Notes under the pieces: generated by a model
Databases searched by the model: none
What the model was told of the DNA's origin: nothing
What the model saw: only the letters and a program-made list of their open reading frames with translations
Position numbers and translations under genes: made by a program
Source of the DNA: Xenoacremonium recifei
Taxonomy: Eukaryota; Ascomycota; Sordariomycetes; Hypocreales; Nectriaceae
DNA: 64,000 nucleotides
NCBI GenBank assembly: GCA_012184525.1
Contig: WOFQ01000003.1
Span: forward strand, 1,054,001-1,118,000
Direction: 5' to 3'
Part shown: in pieces, positions 46,846-57,995 of the stretch
Layout of the letters: every line of letters starts with the position of its first letter
Position numbering within the stretch: the stretch's first letter is position 1

Positions 46846-49261
46846 ATGGCCCGAGACGACACTGCTGTAGACACATATAAGCAAGAGGACCATCAGGCAA
46901 GTCTTCGAAGATTGCTAGCGCTTTATGGTTGCGATTCTAATGACTGTACAGGTGGCGTATATTTTCGACCCCGAGGAAGATGAGCCGCGCACGGCGCGCC
47001 CAGCCAAGCGACGTCGCACGCAAAAGCGCGCCTCCGCTGCTTCTGAGAGCGTGCAGGATGTGTCGAGTTTCGTGCCGCTGCTGAACGGCGCTGAGAGGCC
47101 GGAGTTTGTGCGGCTGCGGGAGACGCTGTTTGAGGAGAGCTGGGCCAAGGTCGACGGCCGGATTCAGGTACGTTGAGCTACGTAAGCTTTTAAAGAGAAG
47201 TAGTGTTGATTATTTATAGGCTATTCTACGAGACTCATACCGGGCTACTCTTGATGAAGTGAGCGGTTTCGTGGATGAGGCAAAGCGTGACTGGTAAGTA
47301 GGCTGCGAGATTCAGTGGCATGCATCACGAGCTAAGGGGTAGTAGCATCGATCAGGTTCCGGCTGCATTCGTCATAACAGGTCCGAATATTGCGTCTCAG
47401 GACTTGCTCTTTGGGCAGCTCTCAGAGACGCTGCAGCAAGCAACACCGAGCAAGTTTGTGAGGCTGCGGTCGTCGGAGGCCGGGACGCTGAAAGCAACAC
47501 TGAAGAAGATTGTTCGGGATGTCACCGCCCAGGCTGCGGACAAGGATGACGATGACTTGCAAGTTGGGAATGGGCAAGAGGTGAGATTGCAGTGATTTAT
47601 ACCAAGGTATTTTTACTGACAGTTTTCAAGGGTCGACGGTATCTTGACTATGATTTGGAGGCGCTGTATGCCTCTATCAAGCATCAGCCTTGTGAACACG
47701 TCTTTGTGGCATTCCAAGACAGCGAGGGCTTTGACAGTAGTCTTCTCTCCGAGCTAATCATTCTGTTCAAGTTTGTTTACTCCGGTGTCTATATGCATAT
47801 GTGCCGTGCCATTGCTGACTGACTCTTTCAAGTTCATGGCGTCCTCGAATCCCATTCACGTTACTTTTCGGCATCGCTACATCTGTCGAGCTTCTTCAGG
47901 CTCGTCTTCTCAAAGCAGCATGTCAGCTCATCTACGGCGCGCAATTCGATGTCATTCAGTCAGCTGTGATTCTCGAGTCGGTTTTCAAGGCAGCTGTGGC
48001 AGCTGTTGATGTGCCGGTTCTACTAGGACCCTCGTTGCTTCGGAGCATGCTGGACCGCCAACACGATCAAGTTGCTGGTGTGCAGACGTTCATCATGTCG
48101 CTCAAGTATGCGTACATGTGCCATTTCTACGCAAACCCTCTCAGCGTGGTTGTAGCTGGGTCGGAGAGACTGGGAAACTTGCAAGCGGAGCATCTAGAAG
48201 CCATTCGAAACTGCAACTCATTTCGGGCACACGTCGAGCAGGCACTCGAACACGGCACGCCAGAGGACATTGACTATGCGAGGCGACTTATTGAAGACGA
48301 CGACTACCTCCTCCAACGGGTGCAGCAGTGCAAGGATGAACGCGAGCAAAGTATAAGCGATTTCCTGCGATCACTGCTTATCGTCCAGGCTACGGGTGCC
48401 TGTCAGAATGGGGAGTTTTCTACGGCCTACGTGGATGCAATGGAAGACGGTCTGGAAGTCTCGGAGCAGTCCCGCGTGGTTGACAGCGTTCGGCGCATGG
48501 ACATGCCAGAACTTGCTGCTCTGTTGAGTCGTGCTGCGTCCATCTTGGAGTCGGGCGATGACGAGCTTGGCCTTGCCCTGTCCACCAAGCCCGAGGACCT
48601 GGACATGCACTCTGCAATCGTCCAACTGCTCAGCCGGCTCGAGGCATTGAAAGCCAAGGCGGCGGAGCAGAACCTCACGGTGCGCAGCAAGTACAGCGGA
48701 CACAGCAAGGTGATGCGCACGACGGTGATTGCGCAGCGCGTGCAGCTCAGCCAGGACTCGGCGGCGCTGACGGAGGAGGACCGGGAGCTGACGGCGCTGG
48801 TGGACGAGACGACGTCGCTGCTGATGGCTCACGTGCAGGCATCGCCGCCCAGCCTGATGCTGCTCTCCGAGGGCTGGCTCTACGACTCTCGCATCCCCTC
48901 GCGAGACGTGCTGGTGCCGCGGCCCAGAGCAGTGCTGGAGCGCAGCCTGAGGCGGCCGCACGACTACCTGGCCTGCGCATGCTGCAAGGCGGATGCCGAG
49001 GATGGCGAGTGCGTCCAGGCCACGTCGCCTGCGACATGCATCCTGTACCGGCTGTACCTCGAGACCGGCAGCCTGATCAACGTGGCGGACCTGTGGGCGG
49101 CGTTTGCCGGGCTGGTTAGTGAAGGCGAGGAGGAACCGGTGGTGGATGAGCGGAGGACGCTGGTGCAGTTCTATCGCGGGCTCGCGGAGCTCCGGGCGCT
49201 GGGGTTCGTCAAGGCCAGCAAGAAGAAGGTGGACCACATCGCGAAGCTCAAGTGGCTGTGA
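46846..49261 (+). CDS. orc3: Origin recognition complex subunit 3
   Basis: ORC subunit that marks replication origins; nuclear. Exons 46846-46896, 46952-47167, 47220-47293, 47343-47580, 47631-47770 and 47833-49261 give 715 residues. The first intron is GC-AG: CAG|GCAAGT with a TAATGAC branch word and TACAG acceptor. Splicing it gives HQVAYIFDPEE, the conserved Orc3 start; a GT donor giving this join is not present. Conserved marks: basic patch PAKRRRTQKR; FVPLLNGAERPEFVRLRETL; VPAAFVITGPNIASQDLLF; SWRPRIPFTLLFGIATSVEL; QTFIMSLKYAYMCHFYANPL; and the C-terminal winged-helix region LRALGFVKASKKKVDHIAKL. The fourth exon could start 3 nt later (47346). The Walker-like GPNIASQ loop is not a functional P-loop, as is usual for Orc3. 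Confidence 0.93.
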
Positions 49262-50344
49262 GTGAGTGAGAGAGAGACAGGCAAAGAAGCGGTGATGACC
49301 TGAGGCGATGCTATGCGCTGCTATTTGACGCATGTCTGGCCGCCGTCGTGTCATTCAAAGACAGTGAGCGGAGTTGCTGGACGCCGATGCCACCCACCGC
49401 TTCTTCGATAGACCGAGGATAGCATAGGTAGAAGAGAAGAAAAAAAAATCTCTGCTCGCAAGCGCCAGGCCTGTCGTCACAAGTGAGACACCAGGTGGCT
49501 GGCGATGGGCGGCGATGGCGGAGGGCAGCAAAGACAAAAAAGGACAACGCATCACATCCATCACACACACCGTGGACTGACTGTATAAGTGGCCTCGGCC
49601 CAGTGACCAGACAGCCAACCAGGCCGCCGGAAACGCCCCCGGGCAGAGACACCGGAGGGCGCGATGGAAGGCTGATGAGACACTGCGGCGTCTCTGCGCT
49701 TTGAGCTTTGAGTCATGGGCCGCCCGCTCACATTCCAGAGCAGCCGCTCAACCTGGCCAAGTCGTCGCCCAGCCAAGCCCGATTGCGTCGTATCCGCGCG
49801 GTGCCCAGATGGGCAATGTCTCACTTGCCAGCAGCGCTACGTGCAAGAGGGCCGGGTCCGTCAGTTCTTAGAGGGAGCGAGGCTACGGCTCCGGCCAGTG
49901 GGTTTTGGTTTCCCGGATGCGAATTGGATGGGACGGGGGGTGACGCCCAAAGCGGGTTTCTGCGCGTGGTTCTTTTTTCGGTCTTGGTTTGGCCTGGTCT
50001 GGTTTGGTTTCGACAAAGGGCCTGTCTCGAGACTATCGACTGCTGACGGTTACGGAGGAGAGGACCAGAGCCAACCCCCCCGCAAGCGTTGGCTCAAAGA
50101 ACGGCTTCGGCCTTTGTGACGACGATGCAGGCTGCAAGACAAGACAACCTGGGTCCGGCCGGGGCTGTTGCTGTTCCATGGTTGGTTTGGTTGGTTAGTT
50201 AGACCTTCTTCGTTCGTCTTCGCATCTTCCCCATCCATCTCACTCAGCCGGAGCCGGGGGTTTTACCTTTGCTCGCGCTGCAGTTGGGCTTTCCTTGTTT
50301 CAACCTGAGATGCCCGGCCGGGCAAGCAAACTATATTATATCAT
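49262..50344. other. Intergenic region downstream of orc3
   Basis: Presumed orc3 3' UTR and upstream DNA of the small gene at 50803. It contains an A-run at 49441-49448 and G/T-rich words of the GGTTTGGTTGG type near 49990-50015 and 50180-50200. No gene seen. Confidence 0.5.
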
Positions 50345-50802
50345 GGCCGCCTCAACCGCTTTTAACCCTCTTCCCCCCGCCATCCGTCTAGTTTCCTCTC
50401 CCCTCTTCCTCTCGTGTCTCCCTCACTTCTTCCTGACTCCCAATTTCCTTTCATTGCCGGCCGGCGTCTCTGCTAAAAGAGGGGCTCTATTGGCGCAAAT
50501 TGGCCTTCATCGCGGGGTTGGAATCTCACTTCTGACGTGGCTGCTGAACACTGTGACCTGTGCCAAAGGCGAACACCGTTCATTCTGTGTCCCAGAACAA
50601 TAAAGCCATTCACCACCAAAACGCTCAAACAGAGCTGAGAACAAAGACAGAAGCTCCAAGTCGGGTCTATAAGAGCTACCTCGTCCTTGTCCTCTTTGCC
50701 TGTCCTGCCCTCTTCAGAAACAACGCATTCCACTCCCAAACCACCATCACCACTTACACAACTCTTCCAAGACTCTGCAACCCCAACACCACACAAATCA
50801 CC
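50345..50802 (+). promoter_or_regulatory. ATG-free leader of the gene at 50803
   Basis: No ATG on the + strand for about 460 nt before the start at 50803; rich in CT tracts (50370-50455) and CA-rich close to the start, a common fungal leader composition. Confidence 0.4.
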
Positions 50803-51249
50803 ATGATGAGAGGCGAGATCCCCTCCTCCCGACGCTACCAGTCCCTCACCCGGCGACGCATGGCCAAGAACCCGCACCTGGAGCGCAAGATAGCCCAGAT
50901 GACGCTCCCGCTCGCACCGCTCGTCCAGATCAACACCGGCGATGTGCACCCATCCTTCCCGCGCACCGTCCTGCACTTCTGGCTGCTGACGGACGGCGAC
51001 CTGGAGGCTCTTGCGGCCTTCTACCACCAACGCACACCCTGCGTACTCACCGCCCAGTACCCCTGCCCCGTGGTCTGGCGCTCCGACCTGCCGCTTGAAG
51101 AGAAGCGCCGGCGCATGGGCAAGTTTATCGGGCTGCGCGGGTGTGAGACTCCCGTGCTGCTGAAGACGGAGGAGCAGATTCGGCGCGAGGCGAGTCGTGC
51201 TGCGGAGGAGGAGGAGCAGTGGAAGAGGAAGATGTATCCTTGGTCGTGA
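50803..51249 (+). CDS. Unrecognised small basic protein
   Basis: Single-exon frame of 148 residues from adjacent ATGs at 50803/50806 (preceded by ACAAATCACC, a good fungal start context) to TGA 51247-51249. It opens with basic residues (SSRRYQSLTRRRMAKNPHLERK), then an ordered-looking core LHFWLLTDGDLEALAAFYHQ, a WRSDLPLEEKRRRMGKFIGL segment, and a charged helical end (RREASRAAEEEEQWKRK). The codon third positions are GC-rich, as in the neighbouring genes, and an ATG-free leader precedes it, both in favour of a real gene. No family recognised; function unknown. Convergent with sec66. Confidence 0.65.
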   Translation: MMRGEIPSSRRYQSLTRRRMAKNPHLERKIAQMTLPLAPLVQINTGDVHPSFPRTVLHFWLLTDGDLEALAAFYHQRTPCVLTAQYPCPVVWRSDLPLEEKRRRMGKFIGLRGCETPVLLKTEEQIRREASRAAEEEEQWKRKMYPWS

Positions 51250-51806
51250 GAGCAGCCTTGGTTTTTTTTACTTGAGAGCGCTGCTGGTCCTTTGCTCTTT
51301 GCTTGGAGTTGTTGGTTCTGTTGCTGCATTTCCGTTGGCGTTTCTGGATCTTTCAACATATATATATCATACAGCGTTGCATATACATAGATGCCGGGTG
51401 CTAGGACGAGCGATTCGTCGGAAGCCCCAGCTGGACTTTTTTTTTTTGGTTTTAATGACGATACCATTCCTTACACATTATACCTTAAATCGCTGAGGAA
51501 TGCTTCACTGCGGGGAAGAACCAACCAAGCCCGATGACAAGAGTATTTATATATTTAAAAGGTCCAAGCAGATACTAACCTCTTCAGACACCACGAGTTC
51601 TTTTTGCAAAACCCCGTCAACGCCAGTGTAAGTAAATCCATCATCAAGTCCCTCCCGACGTCGCCAATGCCATGCTACGCACAAGCAGCCGATTAGGTAC
51701 CAGGTGTTTGCAATCAATCATGCCTCGAATGTTGTACAGCACCTCTTTCTCGTCTCCAATAATAGCGCCCCTCGTATAGTTTCTACATCTCGTAGTAATT
51801 CCGCCC
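51250..51806. other. Convergent 3' intergenic region
   Basis: Presumed 3' UTRs of the small gene and sec66; contains a TA run (51360-51369) and a T run (51438-51447). Nothing else seen. Confidence 0.5.
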
Positions 51807-52605
51807 TCATTTCTTGCCCTTCTTCTTCCCGCTCTTAGCCGGTGCAGGCGACGGCGAGTCGACCATGACGGCCTCGTCCTCGCTGCTCTTGGCTTTGCTA
51901 GGCGATGAATCCAGCTCCTTCATGAACTCGTCCTTGATCTGGCTGCGGCGCTTGTCCCACCACTCGCGTTCGCTGGGGGCCTGGTCGAGAAGCTCGTTGA
52001 GGTGTCCGCGCATCATGGTGTTGACGTTCATTTCGTTGGCGGACTGGAAGATGGTCTGGCCCCAACCGGGGGACAAGGCATTGGCCTATCTCGCACGTCA
52101 GTAATCCTTCTCTTTGTTTGTCCGTGCATGTCTGTCTGTGATGCGTACCTCCTGCACGACGTCCTTAAGCTCCTCCTCCATCTCCTTCTCGGCGCGCTGG
52201 AACCGCTGCCACAGGTCGTCACCAACACTACCACGCTGCAACAACGCGCCGCATGCCTGCTTGGCTGACTTGATCTGGATCAGGCGGCGGATATCCTCAA
52301 CGGCTCGGCGAAGTAGCGCGGCGCGTAACACGCTGTCGGGGATCTTGGGGGTCTTCTCGCCAGCTTCGGGCTCGAGGTGTAGCAGCGAGGCGTAGATGTT
52401 GCGTTGGAGGTGCGGGCCGAACCAAGGGGCGAGGTTTGCGCTTTGTGCTGTTGCCGAGAGTTAGAGAAGTCTGGTAATTGGGTACAAGGTAAAACGCACT
52501 GGCTTTCCGCCTCCGGTAGATGGATGAGAATGTCATGAGGGCGCTGCCCAGCACGAAGATGTAGGCGAACGGCAGGGCCAGGCCCTTCCAGTCGATGTCG
52601 AGCAT
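51807..52605 (-). CDS. sec66: Sec66/Sec71-type subunit of the Sec63 translocation complex
   Basis: ER membrane protein that assists post-translational protein translocation with Sec62/Sec63. Exons on the minus strand 52605-52500, 52447-52149 and 52085-51807 give 227 residues in frame. One N-terminal membrane segment (about 9-30, LALPFAYIFVLGSALMTFSS) is followed by a basic stretch (YRRRKA), then the conserved cytosolic part SANLAPWFGPHLQRNIYASL and a helical region ending LSPGWGQTIFQSANEM. The C-terminus is lysine-rich (KSGKKKGKK), with no evident ER retrieval signal other than the basic end. Length and order fit fungal Sec66. It is divergent from npl4. Confidence 0.88.
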
Positions 52606-53230
52606 CTTGACTAAATGCGCAAACTGTAGTGACCGTAAAGAAAGAAAATACCAAAGACGGTGGGTTATATATGTGTCGTGGTGGACGTGTCGCCGACAGT
52701 GGTGGTGAAAGGAGTGTCGAGTCCAGGCATGTACACTCGTTGAACGCCCTCTTTGACCCAATCAATGCCTTCTGGCCAGATAATCGGAATTGGCTTGCAA
52801 ACTGCCCGTCAATAAAGCGGCTGACTGTGGCGCGCGCTGTGGCGTAGCGTGTCAGCGTTGCCTTACCTAAGGTGACGACTTTCCGGGACATTGTTTGCCC
52901 AGGCCGGCACGCACTGTAATTTAGCACGGCGGCGAGTTTCAGGCACCGCCTGGATGACGCTGGAGCTGGAGCGGGCTCCGGCTGGTCAGCGATTCAGTGA
53001 GCTTCCACGCCACGGCTATGGTCTCTTCGCGGTGCTCGACAGCTCCTGACCCCTTCTCTCCTCCAACACCACCACCAAACTCCCACCACCGACTCACGCA
53101 AGCTCTATGGTTGGACTTCTAGACACCTAGTTCAACCCCGATCCCCGTCCCTCATCGACCGTCTTGCGAGGGCGAAGGGCACGTCTTTGGTCCATCCATC
53201 CATCCAACCCCACCATCGTCATTGCCCGTC
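52606..53230. promoter_or_regulatory. Divergent promoter sec66 / npl4
   Basis: The 625 bp between two divergent starts should carry both promoters; both products work at the ER membrane (translocation and extraction). No specific binding site is claimed. A CT/CA-rich stretch (53040-53130) lies next to the npl4 side. Confidence 0.5.
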
Positions 53231-55453
53231 ATGTTGTTGCGTCTCCGGGGCCCGGATGGCATGGCCCGCCTCACGATCGAGCCCACGAGCTCGTTTGGAG
53301 AGCTGGGGAAGCTGGTGAGGAATCTCGGGGATCAGCCCATGTCGACTCTGGAATCTGACCCGTACTGCAGCTCCTGACGCAGCTCCCCAAGACCGTCGAC
53401 CCCAAGACCATCACGCTCTCCAACGCTCCGAATGGTGGCGATTCGAAGCGACTCGGCGACATCGTCGACTTCAAGGTTGCTCAGATCGGGCTCAAGTACG
53501 TTTTCTGTGTTTAGCGAGCCCCAGACTTCGGGTTCCTGCAGGACTGACTGACTGACTGGCTGGCTGACACCCTCGCGTGCAGGCACGGTGATCTCATCTT
53601 CATCAACTACCAACATGTCACCGAAACGAACGGCGCCTCAGCTGCGAACGGTGCCGCTTCCGCCCCAGTCATGTCTGGGAGGCTGAATGGGAAGCCCGTA
53701 CTACCGACCGAAGATCTCCCTATCAACCCGAAGCCCGAGCGAATCTCCCGGCCGTGGGAGTCAGTCCGTCAGTCTGCCCTCGACGATCGATTAGACAAGC
53801 TGGATGGCAAGATCCCCCGAGGCCGCGATCGAATGTGCCGGCACGGACCCAAGGGCATGTGCGATTACTGTCAACCCCTGGATCCGTTCGACGCTGGATA
53901 CCTCGCCGAGAAGAAGATCAAATACCTATCCTTTCACTCCTATCTGCGGAAAGTCAACGCTGCGACCAATAAGCCTGAGCTGGGCAGCTCATACATCCCG
54001 CCCCTCGTCGAGCCTTACTACCGCGTGAGGCGAGACTGTCCTTCTGGTCACCCCGAATGGCCTGAGGGCATCTGCACGAAGTGCCAGCCGAGCGCCATCA
54101 CTCTAAATCCGCAACAGTTCCGCATGGTCGACCACGTCGAGTTCTCTGCCCCTTCTATCATTGATAATTTCATCCAGGCCTGGAGAGCGACGGGTGCTCA
54201 GCGGTTGGGATATCTCTATGGACGGTATGCAGAATACGCCGAGGTACCCCTAGGCGTCAAGGCCGTCGTGGAAGCCATTTACGAGCCGCCCCAGGTGGAT
54301 GAGATGGATGGCATCACCATGAATGCCTGGGAGACTCAGAAGGATGTGGATGCGGTAGCGAAGCTATGTGGGCTGGAACCCGTGGGCGTCATCTGGACCG
54401 ATCTCCTGGATGCGGGCAACAACGACGGCTCTGTCGTTTGCAAGCGTCATGCCGATTCATACTTCCTCTCATCTCTCGAGATTTGCTTCTCATCGCGGCT
54501 TCAAGCCATGTACCCGAAGCCCTCCAAATGGAGTGACACTGGCAGCTTCGGCTCCAACTTCGTCACCTGCATCATCACCGGAAACGAGGACGGAGAGATC
54601 TCGATATCGTCATACCAGATGTCCAATGAATCCGTCGAGATGGTACGCGCCGACATTGTCGAGCCTTCAGCTGACCCCAACGTCATGCTCGTGCGGGACG
54701 AGGAAGAAGACGATGGCTCTGTTAGCCGAACACGATATATCCCCGAAGTCTTCTACCGCAAGGTAAACGAGTACAACGCCAACGTCCAGGAGAATGCGAA
54801 ACCGTCATTCCCTGTCGAGTATCTCTTCGTCACACTGACTCATGGCTTCCCTGCCGACCCGAAACCCATGTTCACCCAGCAAGGCTTCCCCGTCGAGAAC
54901 CGCGAGTACATCGGTGAGAGCCAGGAACACTCTGCTCTAGCCAAGTTTTTGAACCTCCGGCCAGGCCAGCGACCGAGCGACCGAGGACAGGAGTTGTCCA
55001 ACTTTCACCTACTCTGCTTCCTCCACCAGATGGGCATTCTCTCCAAGGTATACATCCTCGACCACTTTCCCCCCTCCCTTCCATGCATGCCACCAGATAA
55101 CTAACACTCCACAGGACGAAGAAAGCCTACTCTGCCGCGTCGCAAGTCAACATGATCTCGCCGACAACTTCCAGCTTCGCTCTACAGAGGGTTGGCAAAC
55201 CCTCCAGGCCATCCTTCAATCGACTGGTGAGCGCCTCCCCAAGCGTCGTCGAGAAGCCCCGTCTTCTCCTGTTCTTTCTTCTTCATTTTCAACCCCCACC
55301 AACACCACCACCACCACCTCATCCTCCTCTTCATCCTCTCTTGAGAATCTCGCTTCCCGCGACGCCGGTGATCGTGAGCCACTTGCTAAACGGTTTGCTG
55401 CCTTCAGGCTGAACGAGCGTCGTCCGCCGTCTGACCCGCCGCCGCCCCAGTGA
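53231..55453 (+). CDS. npl4: Npl4, ubiquitin-recognition cofactor of Cdc48
   Basis: Partner of Ufd1 and Cdc48/p97 that unfolds ubiquitinated clients, including ER-associated degradation substrates. Exons 53231-53314, 53371-53495, 53583-55047 and 55115-55453 give 670 residues. The first two exons encode the UBX-like domain (MLLRLRGPDGMARLTIEP... then IGLKHGDLIFINYQ). The zinc-finger region has MCRHGPKGMCDYC, and CPSGHPEWPEGICTKCQ begins the second half. The MPN-like core follows with FIQAWRATGAQRLGYLYGRY and GVIWTDLLD. The C-terminal tail (about 590-670) is Thr/Ser/Pro-rich with a Thr run and ends DPPPPPQ. Intron 2 (53496-53582) holds a GACT tetranucleotide run. The frame stays open through the last exon, which supports the tail. 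Confidence 0.95.
53544..53573 (+). repeat. GACT/GGCT tetranucleotide run in npl4 intron 2
   Basis: Four GACT-type units followed by GGCT variants inside the second intron, between donor and acceptor. A simple repeat, likely variable in length between strains. Confidence 0.7.
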
Positions 55454-56334
55454 GGTTGCCACGGAGGAACCAGAGTTGTAGAAACAGCGCATTGTTTGGA
55501 GCTGGGCGTGGGATAGGAATTTTGCTTGGGGCGGCGTTTTGGAGTTTGGTCCTGAGGATGGGTGGGCAAAAGCATTGTGCTTGAACACTCGCAGGGTTTC
55601 GTCGCATCTTTTTGCATGTCGAGAAGACGAAATAGCGGATGAAGGATGTGGGCTTTATGGCATGGGTTGCTGAGGGGTCTTAGATGATATAGCGATCGAA
55701 TCAATATAATAAGACGCAACGGAACTGCCGCTGAAGGTATATAGCCTGAAGCACCAACGTTCATGGTTCCAGCATCTGAGTCTTCTTAAAATTCGATGAA
55801 GAAACCGTGAATACTACTAGATGGATGAATGGTTGGAGCTGTTTGACCGATGGGTGTTCAAGAGATGGACGCTTGACAGTTTGACAGTTGGAACTGCCTG
55901 AGCGGTGGATGGTCAAAACTGCTTGACCCCTCCAGTGGCTCGTATACAGGCAGGGCCTAAGATCAAATATCCAGATCCAGCTGTCCACGAGGCAGTGAAT
56001 CACTCATCTGAACTGGCCTATGTAGATATTTCTTGAGAACACTGGGTTTTTGCTGTGAAATCCAAGGGAATTCGGAGTTAGTCTGAAACTTCATCTCTGG
56101 CTTCTATTCTATCCATTATATTCCTTTCTTTTCCTGTATTTCTGTCTCTGCCTTCTTCATTTCTTCCTCTTCTCCTGAACACCCTTCCAATCCTACATCC
56201 TCCCACTTTCACACCCTCAGCCTCCTCCCACACCAGTGCCATCGCACACCTGTACGCATCTGGATACACCGGGTTCAATCGACCTACACATTGATACGCC
56301 GACAGTGTTCTTCTGTGTGCGTCCATCTGCAAAC
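55454..56334. other. Intergenic region npl4 / accessory segment
   Basis: Presumed npl4 3' UTR followed by the leader of the next gene. No + strand ATG occurs from about 56026 to 56334. Words related to CTGTTTGACCG/ACTGCTTGACC recur loosely between 55830 and 55930. No gene called. Confidence 0.45.
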
Positions 56335-57258
56335 ATGCCAGTCTCAGAGCAGACTGACGATGGACGCGACAAATTCCTGTTTCTGAGCCAGGACTGGGAT
56401 GGAGACTTATCAGAGGACCAGACAAGTGAAGCTACCGACGATGAACCTCAGGACGTCATTCCGGCCGGACTAGGCGCACCAACCCAATCCATCTTGGTTC
56501 CCAAGTTAATGACACGAAGCGACGCAGTAGCTGCCGCCGGAGATCTTGTTGAGAAAATCTGCAAGCCGGGCGTTGATCAGGCGTCGCTGGTGCCGAGATT
56601 TCGTGCATGGATGTCATCAGAGGCATTCCTCGTCCTGCCCAACACACTCAAAGCAAAATTCTATTGCTTTGCTGAGGCCTATTGCCCAGAGTTTTACGAC
56701 AAGATTCATCCGATTGACTTTACCGAGACTTATGCCATCCCGTACATGGATGAATACGTTCCGCAGCCAGTCGTCGACGAAGCATCAGATCAACTTGAGG
56801 AAGATTGGGAGAAGTTACGTCTCAACATCTTCCAGAATCCACATGACTTCCCCAAGAAGTTCGAGCTTTGCGAAAAGACTCGTGAGGACATCAATGCCAA
56901 GTTCAACAAGGCAGTCGGGCAGTTAAAGTTGAGGATCAAAAAACACGAGGAGTTCTTCGATGGCATCAGCGCCACCCTCGGTCTCAACCAAAGTGTTGCG
57001 AAGACAATGGACGAAGGCAGAAAGGCGATTCAGGACAGACAGAAGTCCACGACACCCGCGAAGAAAAGACCCCGGGAAAACGAAGAAGCCAAGCAAATCT
57101 TCCGATTACTCATGTCGCCACAGTTTTCTCAGGGTACGAAGAACGAACTGACACTACGATTGGCGCGTACGTTCTTCCCTGACGAGGATTGGACGCAGGA
57201 TCCAGACGACATCACACAGTCGTCGGATTCCGATGTTGACGGGCGACGAGAAGCCTGA
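56335..57258 (+). CDS. Unrecognised protein, family member A (paralogue of 62958-63830)
   Basis: Single-exon frame of 307 residues from ATG 56335 to TGA 57256-57258. The frame stays open upstream to 56236, but without an ATG. Residues 1-55 are acidic and disordered. A core at about 60-130 is shared with the second member: AGDLV, ASLVP, AW, VLP, FAEAYCPEF, and P..F. After it come charged helices (about 145-260) with KFNKAVGQLKLRIKKHEEFF. A basic patch AKKRPREN lies at about 260-267, then an acidic, serine-rich end (QSSDSDVDG). The basic patch could be a nuclear signal. No known domain is recognised. It borders a block of decayed sequence, and both members point rightward. Function unknown. Confidence 0.75.
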   Translation: MPVSEQTDDGRDKFLFLSQDWDGDLSEDQTSEATDDEPQDVIPAGLGAPTQSILVPKLMTRSDAVAAAGDLVEKICKPGVDQASLVPRFRAWMSSEAFLVLPNTLKAKFYCFAEAYCPEFYDKIHPIDFTETYAIPYMDEYVPQPVVDEASDQLEEDWEKLRLNIFQNPHDFPKKFELCEKTREDINAKFNKAVGQLKLRIKKHEEFFDGISATLGLNQSVAKTMDEGRKAIQDRQKSTTPAKKRPRENEEAKQIFRLLMSPQFSQGTKNELTLRLARTFFPDEDWTQDPDDITQSSDSDVDGRREA

Positions 57259-57462
57259 TTTCATTCGAGTTGGTTCGTTGAGGGAAGGGGTTCACACTGG
57301 GAAAGGTCCTCGACGATTCGGTTATCTCGGAGTTACATGGTGACATTGGGTTTTAGAGACTTTGTTTTCGTTTCGTTTTTTCTATTCATTAATCATCACT
57401 CACGGAAAGTAGAGGCATAAATAGGCCGGATTGGGGAAATGAATCAGATTTTTTTTTCCTCT

Positions 57463-57980
57463 CTAATTCCCGGAATCCAAGATCCCCGCCTCCTTTAATT
57501 GTCGCCGAAATACCAGTTTCTCTTGCGCGGCTCGTTCATTGATCTTGTCCTAGTAGTGATATAAACCGTTCTCGCGGCAGTGGTCCGTCGATATTTCCTT
57601 ACGGGTGGGCTGTTTCACCAGTCGGAGGTTCTTCAGGATCAGGATGCATGCCATTGCGGGTGCGTCGAGCATCAATAGCTGGGGCTTGTCCACAGCTCGG
57701 TACTTGCTGAAGATGTCTTTGAGGTTGGGCGCTCCGTTCTAATTTCCGAATGACTTTACTGCGAAGATGCTTATTCTGTTGACTTTTATCACATAAGCTT
57801 TAAATGCATCTCTGTATTCAGTCGTGTCCAGGTTCTCCATCTCAAAGAGGGTAACCACAGCCGTTCGTGCATGTCTCTTGTGTGCTTGATCGGAGAGGTT
57901 CGTCCACTTGTCAGTTGGGAAATGCTGCACCCTCTCATCAAGAAGGAACTGGGTAAGATGAATGACTGGGAAGTGGTGAG
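57463..57980 (-). pseudogene. Unidentified coding relic with in-frame TAG codons
   Basis: On the minus strand one frame runs from about 57980 to a TAG at 57463 and is interrupted only by TAG codons at 57739-57741 and at about 57556. Translation between the stops looks like real protein: FPTDKWTNLSDQAHKRHART, TLFEMENLDTTEYRDAF, NLKDIFSKYRAVDKPQLLML and AAQEKLVFRRQLKEAGIL. Each TAG is one C-to-T or G-to-A step from CAG or TGG, the kind of change RIP makes. The right end abuts the tandem duplication. I do not recognise the family. A 3' exon of a larger decayed gene is likely, as no start is seen. Confidence 0.55.
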
Positions 57981-57995
57981 ACTAGGTACCTGCCC

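Noticed and set aside
48371..49354. 327-codon antisense frame over the orc3 3' part
   Set aside because: Histidine/arginine/glutamine-rich shadow of a strongly conserved sense exon.
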